From positions 1 through 13,363 of the forward strand of contig JAKALZ010000019.1 of the NCBI GenBank assembly GCA_021813065.1: a stretch of DNA of 13,363 nucleotides, given 5' to 3'. The position numbers and the translations under genes are program-made. A model generated the notes under the pieces. The model did not search any database. It was not told the DNA's origin and was given only the letters and a program-made list of their open reading frames with translations. Source of the stretch: a bacterium (GTDB taxonomy: Bacteria > Spirochaetota > Spirochaetia > Treponematales > Rectinemataceae). Positions 6,546-13,363 of the stretch are shown piece by piece; within the stretch, counting starts at the first letter, position 1, and each line of letters begins with the position of its first letter.

Positions 6546-7064
6546 ATGCGCCGGTCTCTTTTTCTGCTCGTCGCCACAGTGTTGGCGTTGGTGCGCGTGT
6601 TCGCGCTCGGCTTCGCGGCTGTCTCGCTCGGCATAAGCGATAGCGGGGGAGCCTCTTCGGCGCTGCTCAGAGTATTTCAGCTCTACAGTCTTTTCTTTGT
6701 GTACATTCTCTATCTTCAGTATCGCACGCCAGAGACGCGCAAAACGCTTCTGACGCCGTCCATTGTGCTCGCCTGCGCCGCTCCGGTACTGAGCGTGCTC
6801 TCCATGCTCGCGCTTATTCGCCATACTGGGGATTCTCTGCCCGTCAATCTGGCGCAGGCGGGTGGATCGCTGCTCGCGGTGCTCGCGCTCGATATTCTAG
6901 TGATGGGACTGCTCGCGATCGACGCGCTCAAAACCGCGCGAACCGCGCGAATCGCGCACCTCCAGGATACAGGACACGCCGAGAAGCCCGCGGAACCCCC
7001 GCGTGCCGCGAACGAGCGCGCGTCTGAACGCGCCGCTGAAGATGATCACCGCGAGGTTCACTGA
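6546..7064 (+). CDS. Four-helix membrane protein of unknown function
   Basis: 172 residues from the ATG at 6546. Four hydrophobic segments are visible: about 5-30 (LFLLVATVLALVRVFALGFA), 40-58 (LLRVFQLYSLFFVYILYL), 69-91 (LLTPSIVLACAAPVLSVLSM) and 107-128 (GSLLAVLALDILVMGLLAID). A polar cytoplasmic-type tail rich in Ala, Arg and Glu follows (130-172). I do not recognise a family or any motif. The tail starts with a run of ACCGCGCGA-like repeats (6933-6959) coding for TARTARIAH. The stop codon overlaps the lgt start (TGATG), so the two are translationally coupled and the protein may work with Lgt or simply share its expression. It has no Shine-Dalgarno and a promoter immediately upstream. Confidence 0.75.
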   Translation: MRRSLFLLVATVLALVRVFALGFAAVSLGISDSGGASSALLRVFQLYSLFFVYILYLQYRTPETRKTLLTPSIVLACAAPVLSVLSMLALIRHTGDSLPVNLAQAGGSLLAVLALDILVMGLLAIDALKTARTARIAHLQDTGHAEKPAEPPRAANERASERAAEDDHREVH

Positions 7065-8173
7065 TGGTCGCAATGCTCGAATTTCCCAAATGGCTCTCTC
7101 CAGAGATTATTCCTGGGCTTCCCTTTCGATGGTACGGGCTCATGTATCTCTTGGCCTTCGCGGTAACCTGGCTCCTCTTCAGGCGCGAATCCAAGCGGCT
7201 CGGCGCGCCGTGGTCCGAGGATGAGGCCGCCAATTTCTTTATCTGGGCTATCGTCGGAATTTTGATCGGCGGACGGCTCGCGGGAACCCTGATCTACGAG
7301 CCGAGCAACTACTACTGGATAAAGCCTTGGTTCATCTTCTGGCCCTTCGATGAGTCGGGCGCCTTTGTAGGATTTCAGGGCATGTCATACCACGGCGGCT
7401 TTGTCGGGCTCGTCATCACCACGCTGATCTGGTGCAGGGTTCACAGGTGGAACTGGCTCGACTGGGCGGATCTCATCGCGGTCGCCGCGCCTCTTGGCTA
7501 CACGTTTGGCCGCCTCGGCAATTTTATCAACGGTGAACTCTGGGGCAAAGTGAGTACCGCGCCTTGGGCGATGCTCTTTCCGAACGCCGAGCGCTTTTCC
7601 GCCAAAGAGCCTTGGGTGCAGGAAGTCGCGCGCGCGGTGGGCATCCGCATTGTGTCCATGAACGACATGGTCAACTTGCCCCGACATCCTTCGCAGCTCT
7701 ACGAGGCGATCCTCGAGGGACTTGTGCTCTGGCTCATCCTCTGGTTCTTCGTGCGCACACGCCGGACCTATCGAGGCAAGAGCGTGGCCGTCTACGCGAT
7801 CGGTTACGGCGTGGCACGCTTTATCGTCGAATATTTCCGCGAGCCCGACTCCGGTCTCGGCTACATTCTCCCGCTTGGAGACCCAAACGCCCCCACCGCG
7901 CGCTTCGTGTCGATCTTCAACTTTTCGATGGGTCAGATTCTGAGCTTTCTCATGGTCGTCGCCGCAATTATCTTTCTGTTCTATGCGCGCGCGCACTTCG
8001 TGATTCAACCGACCGAACCCTTCTTTATCGACGCGTCGAAACGGAGTGAGGGCAGCGCGAATGGTGACAGCGGCACGGCCAGAGGTGGTGGATTCAGCAA
8101 GGGCGATAAGACGCGACGCACGCCAAAATTCGATGTCGCAAAGGCCAGAAAACTCCGCAAGAAAATCAAATAG
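7064..8173 (+). CDS. lgt: Prolipoprotein diacylglyceryl transferase Lgt
   Basis: 369 residues; typical Lgt proteins have 260-300. It transfers diacylglycerol from phosphatidylglycerol to the lipobox cysteine of prolipoproteins, in the cytoplasmic membrane. Visible family motifs are RWYGLMYLL (22-30), MSYHGGFVG (107-115) with the essential His at 110, the signature GRLGNFINGE (149-158), HPSQLYEA (208-215) and FREPD (258-262). Seven or so hydrophobic segments span the protein. After the last one (about 290-308) comes an unusual 60-residue tail, first Gly/Ser-rich and then very basic, ending KARKLRKKIK. Upstream the ATG overlaps the stop codon of the membrane-protein gene, with GAGG seven bases before it. 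A second ATG three codons on is also possible. nadE follows after 12 bases. Confidence 0.95.
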   Translation: MVAMLEFPKWLSPEIIPGLPFRWYGLMYLLAFAVTWLLFRRESKRLGAPWSEDEAANFFIWAIVGILIGGRLAGTLIYEPSNYYWIKPWFIFWPFDESGAFVGFQGMSYHGGFVGLVITTLIWCRVHRWNWLDWADLIAVAAPLGYTFGRLGNFINGELWGKVSTAPWAMLFPNAERFSAKEPWVQEVARAVGIRIVSMNDMVNLPRHPSQLYEAILEGLVLWLILWFFVRTRRTYRGKSVAVYAIGYGVARFIVEYFREPDSGLGYILPLGDPNAPTARFVSIFNFSMGQILSFLMVVAAIIFLFYARAHFVIQPTEPFFIDASKRSEGSANGDSGTARGGGFSKGDKTRRTPKFDVAKARKLRKKIK

Positions 8174-8185
8174 GGGAGGTGCGCC

Positions 8186-9907
8186 ATGAGGGTGGCTCTC
8201 GTACAGCTCAATTCGAAAATTGGCGACTTTAACGGCAACGTCGACCGTATGCTCGCCATTGTCAATACTATTTTGACAACGCATTCAGGTCCCCAGCGGC
8301 CCGATCTCGTCGTGTTCCCAGAGCAGAGTATCTGCGGGTATCCTCCCATGGATCTTCTCGATCAGGACTCTTTCCTCTTTGGTTCGACCGCGGCGCTCCG
8401 CAGACTGCAGAAACTGCTGCCTCAGAATATCGCCGTTGGCGTCGGCTATGTCGATAAGAACCGCGAGGGAGCGGGGAAAACGCTCGTCAACGCGTATTCG
8501 GTGCTTCACAATGGCGCTCTGGTTTTCACACAGGCGAAAACACTCCTTCCAACCTACGATGTGTTCGACGAGGCGCGTTACTTCGAGCCAGCGCGTACGA
8601 GGCGGATCTATGCAATGAGCGGCGCGCGAGTCGGTTTCGCGATCTGCGAAGATTTTTGGTGGGAAGCTCCGGACGCTTCGCAAAAATACTCGATCGATCC
8701 AGTTAAAGAGCTCATGGACGCTGGTGCCGATCTTCTTATCGTGCCGTCGGCCTCGCCCTTTATCGCGGGCAAGCTCGAAACGAGGCTGAGCCTGGCGGAA
8801 AAGGCCGTTCGCTCAGGATCGATCCCCGTGCTGTACTGCAACGCCGTAGGAGCGAACGACTCACTTGTATTCGATGGCCGATCCTTCGCGATGGCCGAAG
8901 ATACCTCTATCCGAGGCCTCTGCGGCTGGGGCGAAGAAGTGCTCATCTACGACACAAAATCGCGCGCGGCGACACGACTCGTGTTTGACGCCGCACACTT
9001 CGCGCTCTGTCCCGCGAGCGAAGAAATAAACCCCCACGCAGACCGCTACGAGGAGATCCATCGGGCGCTCATTGTGGGTATCCAAGATTACCTCTGGAAG
9101 TCGGGATTCTCGCGCGTGGTCTTGGGACTCTCTGGCGGCATCGACTCGGCGATGGTCGCCGTGCTCGCCGCACAGGCGATTGGACCGCAAAATGTCACAT
9201 GTATCGCCATGCCGAGCAGATTCTCGAGCGCGGGCTCCCTCGACGACGCGGTTGAGCTTTGCAGGCGCAATGCCTTGAGGCTCGAGCGCATCCCTATCGA
9301 AGCGCCCTTTACCGCGTATCTGAGCGCGCTTGAGGGGCCGTTCGCCGGCCGCCCCTACGACACCACCGAAGAGAACTTGCAGGCGCGCATTCGCGGAACG
9401 CTGCTCATGGCCTGGTCGAACAAGTTCAACGCGCTGCTCCTTACTACCGGCAACAAGAGCGAGGTCGCCACAGGCTACTGTACGCTCTACGGCGACATGA
9501 ACGGGTCGCTCGCGCCGATCGCCGATCTCTACAAAACCGAGGTCTACGGGTTGGCCGCGTACATGAACGCGCGCGCTGCCGCGAAGGGCGAAGTTGAGCC
9601 AGTGCCTGAGCCGATCATCACGAAGGCGCCGAGCGCCGAACTCCGTCTCAACCAGAAGGATCAGGATACCCTTCCAGCGTACGCGACCCTCGATGGGATT
9701 CTTCGCTTATATATAGAAGAAAATAAAATGATGGACGACATTATCGCAGCCGGCTTTGATCGTGCCACAGTACGGCGGACACTCGAGATGGCCGCCAAGG
9801 CCGAATACAAGCGCCGGCAGGCGGCGCCCGCCATCAAGGTATCGAAGCGTGCTTTCGGCGTAGGACGGCGGCTTCCCCTCGCGCGCTCAATCCACGAAGT
9901 GGAGTAG
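8186..9907 (+). CDS. nadE: Glutamine-dependent NAD+ synthetase
   Basis: 573 residues, two domains. The N-terminal nitrilase-type glutaminase (1-about 270) shows its catalytic triad: Glu46 (VFPEQS), Lys118 (QAKTLLPTYDVF) and Cys154 (FAICEDFWW). The C-terminal synthetase has the ATP-pyrophosphatase loop LSGGIDSA (315-322), then TTGNKSEVATGYCTLYGDM, LYKTEVYGLA and a PSAELR segment. It makes NAD+ from nicotinic acid adenine dinucleotide using ATP and ammonia channelled from glutamine, in the cytoplasm. GGGAGG stands seven bases before the ATG. It is the last gene of the plus-strand unit, 12 bases after lgt, and is followed by the hairpin-rich convergent gap. All key residues are present, so it should be active. 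Confidence 0.95.
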   Translation: MRVALVQLNSKIGDFNGNVDRMLAIVNTILTTHSGPQRPDLVVFPEQSICGYPPMDLLDQDSFLFGSTAALRRLQKLLPQNIAVGVGYVDKNREGAGKTLVNAYSVLHNGALVFTQAKTLLPTYDVFDEARYFEPARTRRIYAMSGARVGFAICEDFWWEAPDASQKYSIDPVKELMDAGADLLIVPSASPFIAGKLETRLSLAEKAVRSGSIPVLYCNAVGANDSLVFDGRSFAMAEDTSIRGLCGWGEEVLIYDTKSRAATRLVFDAAHFALCPASEEINPHADRYEEIHRALIVGIQDYLWKSGFSRVVLGLSGGIDSAMVAVLAAQAIGPQNVTCIAMPSRFSSAGSLDDAVELCRRNALRLERIPIEAPFTAYLSALEGPFAGRPYDTTEENLQARIRGTLLMAWSNKFNALLLTTGNKSEVATGYCTLYGDMNGSLAPIADLYKTEVYGLAAYMNARAAAKGEVEPVPEPIITKAPSAELRLNQKDQDTLPAYATLDGILRLYIEENKMMDDIIAAGFDRATVRRTLEMAAKAEYKRRQAAPAIKVSKRAFGVGRRLPLARSIHEVE

Positions 9908-9942
9908 GCGATATCGCGGGCGCCGCCCCCAAACGATCGGTC

Positions 9943-9960
9943 GCGCGCGGCAACGCGCGC
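9943..9960. terminator. Seven-pair GC hairpin with GCAA loop, downstream of nadE
   Basis: GCGCGCG, loop GCAA, CGCGCGC: seven perfect G-C pairs closed on the plus strand by a GNRA tetraloop, 35 bases after the nadE stop codon. There is no following U-tract, so it is not a textbook intrinsic terminator. It may protect a 3' end or act with Rho. Confidence 0.4.
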
Positions 9961-9988
9961 CTGTGGGAGTGTGCGTACATAGGCCACC

Positions 9989-10009
9989 GCGGTAGGCTGA
10001 ACCTGCCGC
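9989..10009. terminator. Eight-pair hairpin in the convergent gap
   Basis: GCGGTAGG, loop CTGAA, CCTGCCGC: eight pairs including one G-T wobble, between nadE and the GDPD gene, about 30 bases from the GDPD stop codon. It is the most regular inverted repeat of the gap. Again no T-run follows in either direction, so the terminator role is inferred from place and stability alone. Confidence 0.4.
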
Positions 10010-10039
10010 CCTCAGCGGCGATCTGTCAGGACTGCCGCG

Positions 10040-10921
10040 TCAAGGTTTTGCCATCAATGTAGGCAGTATTTCATCCGCGATATCGGTGATTACCCCCGCC
10101 GCGCCATGGTCCACGAGCGTGCGCGCCGTGGCGCCATTGTTCACCGTCCATGGCACCACCGGCGTGCCGCCGATCCGCAGATACCAAGGGAGCGCCGCGG
10201 CGAGCGATACCTCGGGCTTTAGGAAATCGACACCAGCGATGAGCGCGCCTTCGCCATGCCGCAAGAACCAGTATAGGTCCTCCGATCGACTCCAGATGAT
10301 GCCAACTGGCACCCTCGGCTCGGCGCGCTTGAAGTGCCGCAGCGCGAATGGATTGAACGATGATATGACGCAGCGCCGCTCAAGCTTGTGCGCGCGGATT
10401 TCCTTGGCGACAGCCGCGGCGAGCCCCGTGTCGGACGCGCTTCTGCTCTTTAACTCGATGTCGATGTAGACTCTGTTGCCCAGACGCTCGAAGACTTCGA
10501 ATAAGAGGGGAAGCCTTGGGCCGATCGAAAGCGAGCGCAGCTCGGCGAGCGTGGAGGCTTCGAGGGAAAGGTCACGGGGCGAGCTCTCGGCTTCCTCTTG
10601 GTTTTTGGCGCCTGCGATGTTCTCAGTGCGCGTATTGTTCTCAGCGCTCGTCCGATCTAAGGCCTGATCGAGTTCGGTTCGCTCTGGTCGAGGAACACGC
10701 GCGGCGTGCGCAAGCGCCTCAATCCGCCCAGTGGTGTCGTCGTGGAATACGACAAGCGCGCCGTCTCGAGTCAGGTGCACATCGAGCTCGATGCCGGGAA
10801 TGCCGGCCCGGGCAGCTGCCTCGAACGATTCAAAAGTGTTCTCGAGGAACCTGCGGTTAAGACCGCGGTGCGCAAACAGAAGAGGTCGCGGGAAATCGGC
10901 GAGAAGCGTTGGTCGCTGCAT
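10040..10921 (-). CDS. Glycerophosphodiester phosphodiesterase (GDPD)
   Basis: 293 residues. It hydrolyses glycerophosphodiesters to glycerol-3-phosphate and an alcohol, an outcome of phospholipid turnover. Motifs of the GDPD TIM barrel are in order: FAHRG (16-20), LENTFESF (26-33), IELDVHLTRDGALVVFHDD (44-62) with metal/catalytic residues E45, D47 and H60, then VYIDIELKS (151-159), SSFNP, and near the end PVVPWTVNN and GVITDIAD. No signal peptide is visible, so it is probably cytoplasmic. Between residues about 66 and 118 lies a polar Glu/Asn/Ala/Arg-rich stretch, longer than the usual link in this place; it looks like an insertion in a surface loop. The ATG has AAGGA eight bases upstream, and the gene follows the PspA-like gene by 22 bases on the same strand, so they form an operon. 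Confidence 0.92.
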   Translation of the reverse strand: MQRPTLLADFPRPLLFAHRGLNRRFLENTFESFEAAARAGIPGIELDVHLTRDGALVVFHDDTTGRIEALAHAARVPRPERTELDQALDRTSAENNTRTENIAGAKNQEEAESSPRDLSLEASTLAELRSLSIGPRLPLLFEVFERLGNRVYIDIELKSRSASDTGLAAAVAKEIRAHKLERRCVISSFNPFALRHFKRAEPRVPVGIIWSRSEDLYWFLRHGEGALIAGVDFLKPEVSLAAALPWYLRIGGTPVVPWTVNNGATARTLVDHGAAGVITDIADEILPTLMAKP

Positions 10922-10943
10922 GGTGTTTCCTTGTTAAGTTCTC

Positions 10944-11627
10944 TTAGAGAAGACCCATTTTTCGCTTGAGTTCCGCGAGGGCGTCATCAGCGCTGGACGC
11001 GTGGGCGGGGCTGGCCGAGCTCGGTGAGGAGGGGCCTGGCGAGGCTTTGCCGCCCGCCTTTTCTCGCGTGTCGCTGTCGGGACTAGACGGAGCCTCGCTT
11101 TGAGCGGGCTCCGCCCTTCCGGATTGACTCGACGTGTCGCCGCTCATTTCGCCGCGATACTGAGTTCCGGACGGTGAGCCAGCCACTGGGCTGCCCTCTA
11201 GGTTGCCCACAGAGCAATCCTGTGGGTGCGCTGATTCGCCTTGTGCCAACTCTGTGTCGAATTGAGTGCTTTCCGATCCTACGATCATCGATAGCTCAGC
11301 GAGCAGCTGATCCGGGTCGACGCGTCGTTGCTTCGCTTTAAGGAGCGGGAGCGCGCTCCGGAGGTCTTCGATGTCGCGTCGAATCCCCGAGAGTTCAAGC
11401 TCGAGCTCGCGCGACTTCGTGTCGAACTCGGTAGCGCGCCGCAGGGCGGCCTGGGCGAGATCAGGCATATTCTTGGTCTGCGCCAAGGTGGCCTTTGCCT
11501 TCCAGTCATTGGTTTGGGCCTTCAGCGAAGCTATTTCTCTTTCGTACTTTTTCGCGTCGGTCGCATAGGCGATGAGCATTTCAGAGGCGCCCTCGTAGTC
11601 GAGGCGCGATAATTCCTGGGGTGTCAT
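10944..11627 (-). CDS. PspA/IM30-like coiled-coil protein with long disordered tail
   Basis: 227 residues from the ATG at 11627. Residues about 20-105 are a continuous charged coiled coil. The segment MPDLAQAALRRATEFDTKSR (54-73) and what follows to LLKAKQRR (95-102) resemble the second helical half of PspA (xxDLARAALxxK...L...RQ). The last residues, DDALAELKRKMGLL, resemble the end of PspA proteins (DDELAALKxxMG). The amphipathic PspA N-terminus is missing. Between coil and tail about 90 residues (125-212) are Ser/Pro/Gly/Glu-rich and surely disordered. I chose the ATG at 11627 with GAGGT upstream. A GTG at 11645 lies directly on a -10-like TACAAT and is unlikely. It heads a pair with the GDPD gene and is divergent from mnmE. 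The PspA relationship is my reading of the pattern, not a database match. Confidence 0.7.
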   Translation of the reverse strand: MTPQELSRLDYEGASEMLIAYATDAKKYEREIASLKAQTNDWKAKATLAQTKNMPDLAQAALRRATEFDTKSRELELELSGIRRDIEDLRSALPLLKAKQRRVDPDQLLAELSMIVGSESTQFDTELAQGESAHPQDCSVGNLEGSPVAGSPSGTQYRGEMSGDTSSQSGRAEPAQSEAPSSPDSDTREKAGGKASPGPSSPSSASPAHASSADDALAELKRKMGLL

Positions 11628-11646
11628 GGTCTGGTACCTCGTCACG

Positions 11647-11652
11647 ATTGTA
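11647..11652 (-). promoter_or_regulatory. Possible -10 element of the PspA-like - GDPD unit
   Basis: TACAAT on the minus strand (5/6 match to TATAAT), 19 bases before the ATG at 11627. No good -35 is seen at 16-18 bases. Transcription from here would leave a leader of about 12 bases containing the GAGGT ribosome site, and it excludes the GTG at 11645 as start. Confidence 0.3.
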
Positions 11653-11688
11653 CTCGAAGGTGGCGCGGGTACGCCAGTTCTTGTGTCC

Positions 11689-11718
11689 TTGAATACGAGG
11701 GCGCCGAGGCGCTATCGT
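11689..11718 (+). promoter_or_regulatory. Possible promoter of mnmE-mnmG
   Basis: TTGAAT (11689-11694), 18 bases, TATCGT (11713-11718), each four of six matches. The mnmE ATG follows after eight bases (ACAGAAAT), with no Shine-Dalgarno, so transcription would begin about one base before the start codon. Confidence 0.38.
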
Positions 11719-11726
11719 ACAGAAAT

Positions 11727-13106
11727 ATGCCGAGGACCTATTTTGACAGAGACGCACCCATCGTCGCGCTCGCCACGGCGGAGGGCCACGCCGCACTGGC
11801 TGTGATCAGAGCCGCTGGCCACGGAGCGATCGATCTCGTCGCCCGCTGTTTTTCCCGACCTAACGCGCTCAGCGCGGCGATTGGATATCGCGCCGTCCAC
11901 GGCTGGATTGTGAACCCGCGCTCAGGCGAGAAGATCGACGAGGTAGTCGTCCTTGTATTCCGCGCGCCGCGCTCGTTTACTGGCGAAGACGCCGTCGAGA
12001 TTAGCTGTCATGGCTCGCCCGCTGTGGCGAAGAGCATCCTCGACCTTCTCCTCAATGAAGGTTTTTCTCAGGCGCTTCAAGGCGAATTCACCTTCAGGGC
12101 CTTCGCGGAGGGCAAAACCGATCTCGTGCGCGCGGAGGCGGTGAACGAACTGGCGCGCGCCTCCTGCGAAGCGGCCAGGCACGACGCGCTTCAACGACTC
12201 TCAGGCGCCCTCTCAAATAGGCTCGACGCTATTCGCGACCTCGTGATCGATGTGTTGGCCGACATCAACGCGCGCCTCGATTATCCCGAAGACGAAAGCC
12301 TCGATGAAGAGGGTCGGTGGATGGGAATACTCCAGCGGGCGCGAAGCGAACTCGACGACCTCATTCAGGGATATCCCGGCTCAAAGCTTCGGCAGGAGGG
12401 TCTCCTCGTGGTAATCGCGGGCAGACCGAACGCGGGCAAATCGAGCCTCTTCAATCTCCTCGTGCGTGAGGAACGAGCGATTGTCAGTCCTGAACCAGGC
12501 ACTACGAGAGATTGGCTCGAATCATGGATTTCGATCGGAGAATTCGCGGTGCGCCTCATCGATACCGCGGGACTGCGAAATACCGCGAACACCATTGAGG
12601 CTGAGGGTGTACGCAGATCGACCGCGCTCCTCTCCCGCGCCGACCTCATTCTGTACCTGGTCGATGGAACAACTGGAATCGATGCTGAAGACGCGGCGTT
12701 TGTCACGCGCTATCCGAATGCGATGCTATTGTGGAACAAGGCCGATCTGCCTATGTGCGCGCCCGCGCCTTCGTCGTGGCTTCCCCTGAGCGCGAAGGAT
12801 ATCCACACGTTTGGCCGATTTGAGTCGATCTTGACTGATTCGCTGCGCGCGCAGGTTCGCGGCGCGGAAGACGCGCGCGATTTCGAGGCGCAGGTGCGAA
12901 TCGCGGGCGAACGCCAAGCCAGGCTTGTTCGCCAGGCACGCGACGCGCTTTGTCAAGCTTCGGAAGCTCACGTCGCGCACGCAGGGCTCGACCTCGTCGC
13001 GCTCCACGTGCGAGAGTCCGCTGAGTACATTGGAGAGATCACGGGAGAAATCGCGCCAGACGAAGTGCTGGAGCGTGTTTTTAGCACCTTCTGTGTGGGA
13101 AAATAA
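11727..13106 (+). CDS. mnmE: tRNA modification GTPase MnmE
   Basis: 459 residues, normal length. With MnmG it installs the aminomethyl-type group at C5 of wobble uridines in tRNA. The N-terminal domain (1-120) binds the formyl-tetrahydrofolate-type cofactor (PIVALATAEG, FTGEDAVEISCHGSP). A helical domain with RLDYPED (183-189) flanks the inserted GTPase domain. There the G motifs are GRPNAGKSS (232-240), GTTRD (258-262), DTAGLR (279-284) and NKADL (337-341). The chain ends FCVGK, retaining the conserved C-terminal cysteine of the family's FCIGK box. All key residues are present. The ATG at 11727 lacks a Shine-Dalgarno and lies eight bases after a -10-like hexamer. mnmG follows after 11 bases, so the two partners are made together. 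Confidence 0.96.
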   Translation: MPRTYFDRDAPIVALATAEGHAALAVIRAAGHGAIDLVARCFSRPNALSAAIGYRAVHGWIVNPRSGEKIDEVVVLVFRAPRSFTGEDAVEISCHGSPAVAKSILDLLLNEGFSQALQGEFTFRAFAEGKTDLVRAEAVNELARASCEAARHDALQRLSGALSNRLDAIRDLVIDVLADINARLDYPEDESLDEEGRWMGILQRARSELDDLIQGYPGSKLRQEGLLVVIAGRPNAGKSSLFNLLVREERAIVSPEPGTTRDWLESWISIGEFAVRLIDTAGLRNTANTIEAEGVRRSTALLSRADLILYLVDGTTGIDAEDAAFVTRYPNAMLLWNKADLPMCAPAPSSWLPLSAKDIHTFGRFESILTDSLRAQVRGAEDARDFEAQVRIAGERQARLVRQARDALCQASEAHVAHAGLDLVALHVRESAEYIGEITGEIAPDEVLERVFSTFCVGK

Positions 13107-13117
13107 AATGAGGATGT

Positions 13118-13363
13118 ATGTCGGATTTTGAAGCGATTGTTATAGGAGGAGGACACGCGGGCGTCGAGGCCGCGCTCGCCCTTGCGCGGCTTGGTGCCGC
13201 GACGGTGCTCATTACGCAGAATCCTGACACCATCGCGAAAATGTCCTGCAACCCTGCCATCGGCGGCCTCTCCAAGGGGAATCTCGTCCGAGAAATCGAC
13301 GCGCTCGGCGGCCAGATGGGCATTCTCGCGGACTCGACCTCGATCCAAGTGCGCATGCTAAAC
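13118..13363 (+). CDS. mnmG: tRNA wobble-uridine modification enzyme MnmG, N-terminal part
   Basis: The first 82 codons, cut by the window end. The start [20 protein letters not shown] carries the FAD-binding GxGxxG-type motif ([10 protein letters not shown]). [20 protein letters not shown] and ALGGQMG, then SIQVRMLN, are the strongest MnmG signatures. The commoner family text is [22 protein letters not shown] with FRMLN, so this copy belongs to a slightly different branch. MnmG is the FAD/NADH partner of MnmE. The ATG at 13118 is in the only frame that gives these motifs; two ATGs just upstream (13108 and 13114) lead to stop codons within a few residues. GAGGAT stands four bases before it. 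Co-transcription with mnmE is very likely. Confidence 0.95.
   Translation, partial: MSDFEAIVIGGGHAGVEAALALARLGAATVLITQNPDTIAKMSCNPAIGGLSKGNLVREIDALGGQMGILADSTSIQVRMLN

Larger units (their letters stand above)
9908..10039. other. Convergent intergenic region with several GC-rich hairpins
   Basis: 132 bases between the ends of nadE (plus) and the GDPD gene (minus). It opens with a perfect 10-base palindrome, GCGATATCGC (9908-9917). It also contains two strong hairpins (listed separately) and a weaker one, GCGGC (10015-10019) pairing with GCCGC (10034-10038). No reading frame I trust lies here. No U-run follows any hairpin on either strand. It could be a bidirectional transcription end or a structured RNA; I recognise no known RNA family. 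Confidence 0.5.

Noticed and set aside
6933..6959. ACCGCGCGA-type 9-base tandem repeat, 2.7 copies
   Set aside because: In frame within the polar tail of the membrane-protein gene, with an imperfect third copy. It looks like ordinary codon repetition, not a functional repeat.
7385..8284. Long minus-strand open frame (299 codons) opposite lgt
   Set aside because: It covers lgt and the start of nadE, both certain by motif. The translated protein shows no recognisable domain, and there is no ribosome site.

Overview
The window reads as ordinary bacterial chromosome: densely coding, GC-rich in the genes, with no insertion sequence, prophage, CRISPR array, tRNA or rRNA that I could find. It holds fourteen genes, the outer two cut by the window edges. 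Lgt, a secreted carboxyl-terminal protease, PspA-family proteins and a sigma-54-type AAA+ activator point to a bacterium with a lipoprotein-bearing envelope. The overall flavour (STAS + YbjN + PspA, divergent TagA-like enzyme, variant MnmG N-terminus) suggests a spirochaete of the Treponema/Spirochaetaceae kind, but that is a guess from memory and not proven by the sequence.

Layout. From 1 to 6424 everything is on the minus strand. In transcription order it has three parts. The first is a protease-led unit: S41 protease (6424-4949), RsmE rRNA methyltransferase (4922-4122) and a TagA/WecG-like protein (4134-3436). After a 130-bp AT-rich gap come a sigma-54-type activator without a DNA-binding domain (3305-2046) and a short-chain dehydrogenase (2010-1198). 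The third is a stress-like unit: STAS/zinc-ribbon protein (1110-568), YbjN-like protein (527-132) and PspA (from 128, running off the window). From 6546 to 9907 the plus strand carries a four-helix membrane protein, Lgt and NAD+ synthetase in one tightly packed unit. A convergent gap (9908-10039) full of GC-rich hairpins separates this from a minus-strand pair, a PspA-like coiled-coil protein (11627-10944) and a glycerophosphodiester phosphodiesterase (10921-10040). Divergent from that pair is mnmE (11727-13106), followed by the start of mnmG.

How the genes fit together. Several concern the envelope: lipoprotein lipidation (Lgt), periplasmic proteolysis (S41), PspA-type membrane protection, phospholipid head-group turnover (GDPD) and a possible surface-glycan enzyme. 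MnmE and MnmG act together on tRNA wobble uridines, and RsmE acts on 16S rRNA.

What deserves a second look: (i) first genes of transcription units repeatedly start 6-10 nt after a -10-like hexamer with no usable Shine-Dalgarno sequence, while internal genes have good ones, suggesting leaderless or very short-leader mRNAs; (ii) the activator lacks both a normal receiver and the HTH domain; (iii) the TagA-like, STAS and SDR proteins each lack a residue their families normally need; (iv) two PspA-related proteins occur, one with a long disordered tail. I found no wholly new multi-gene system.
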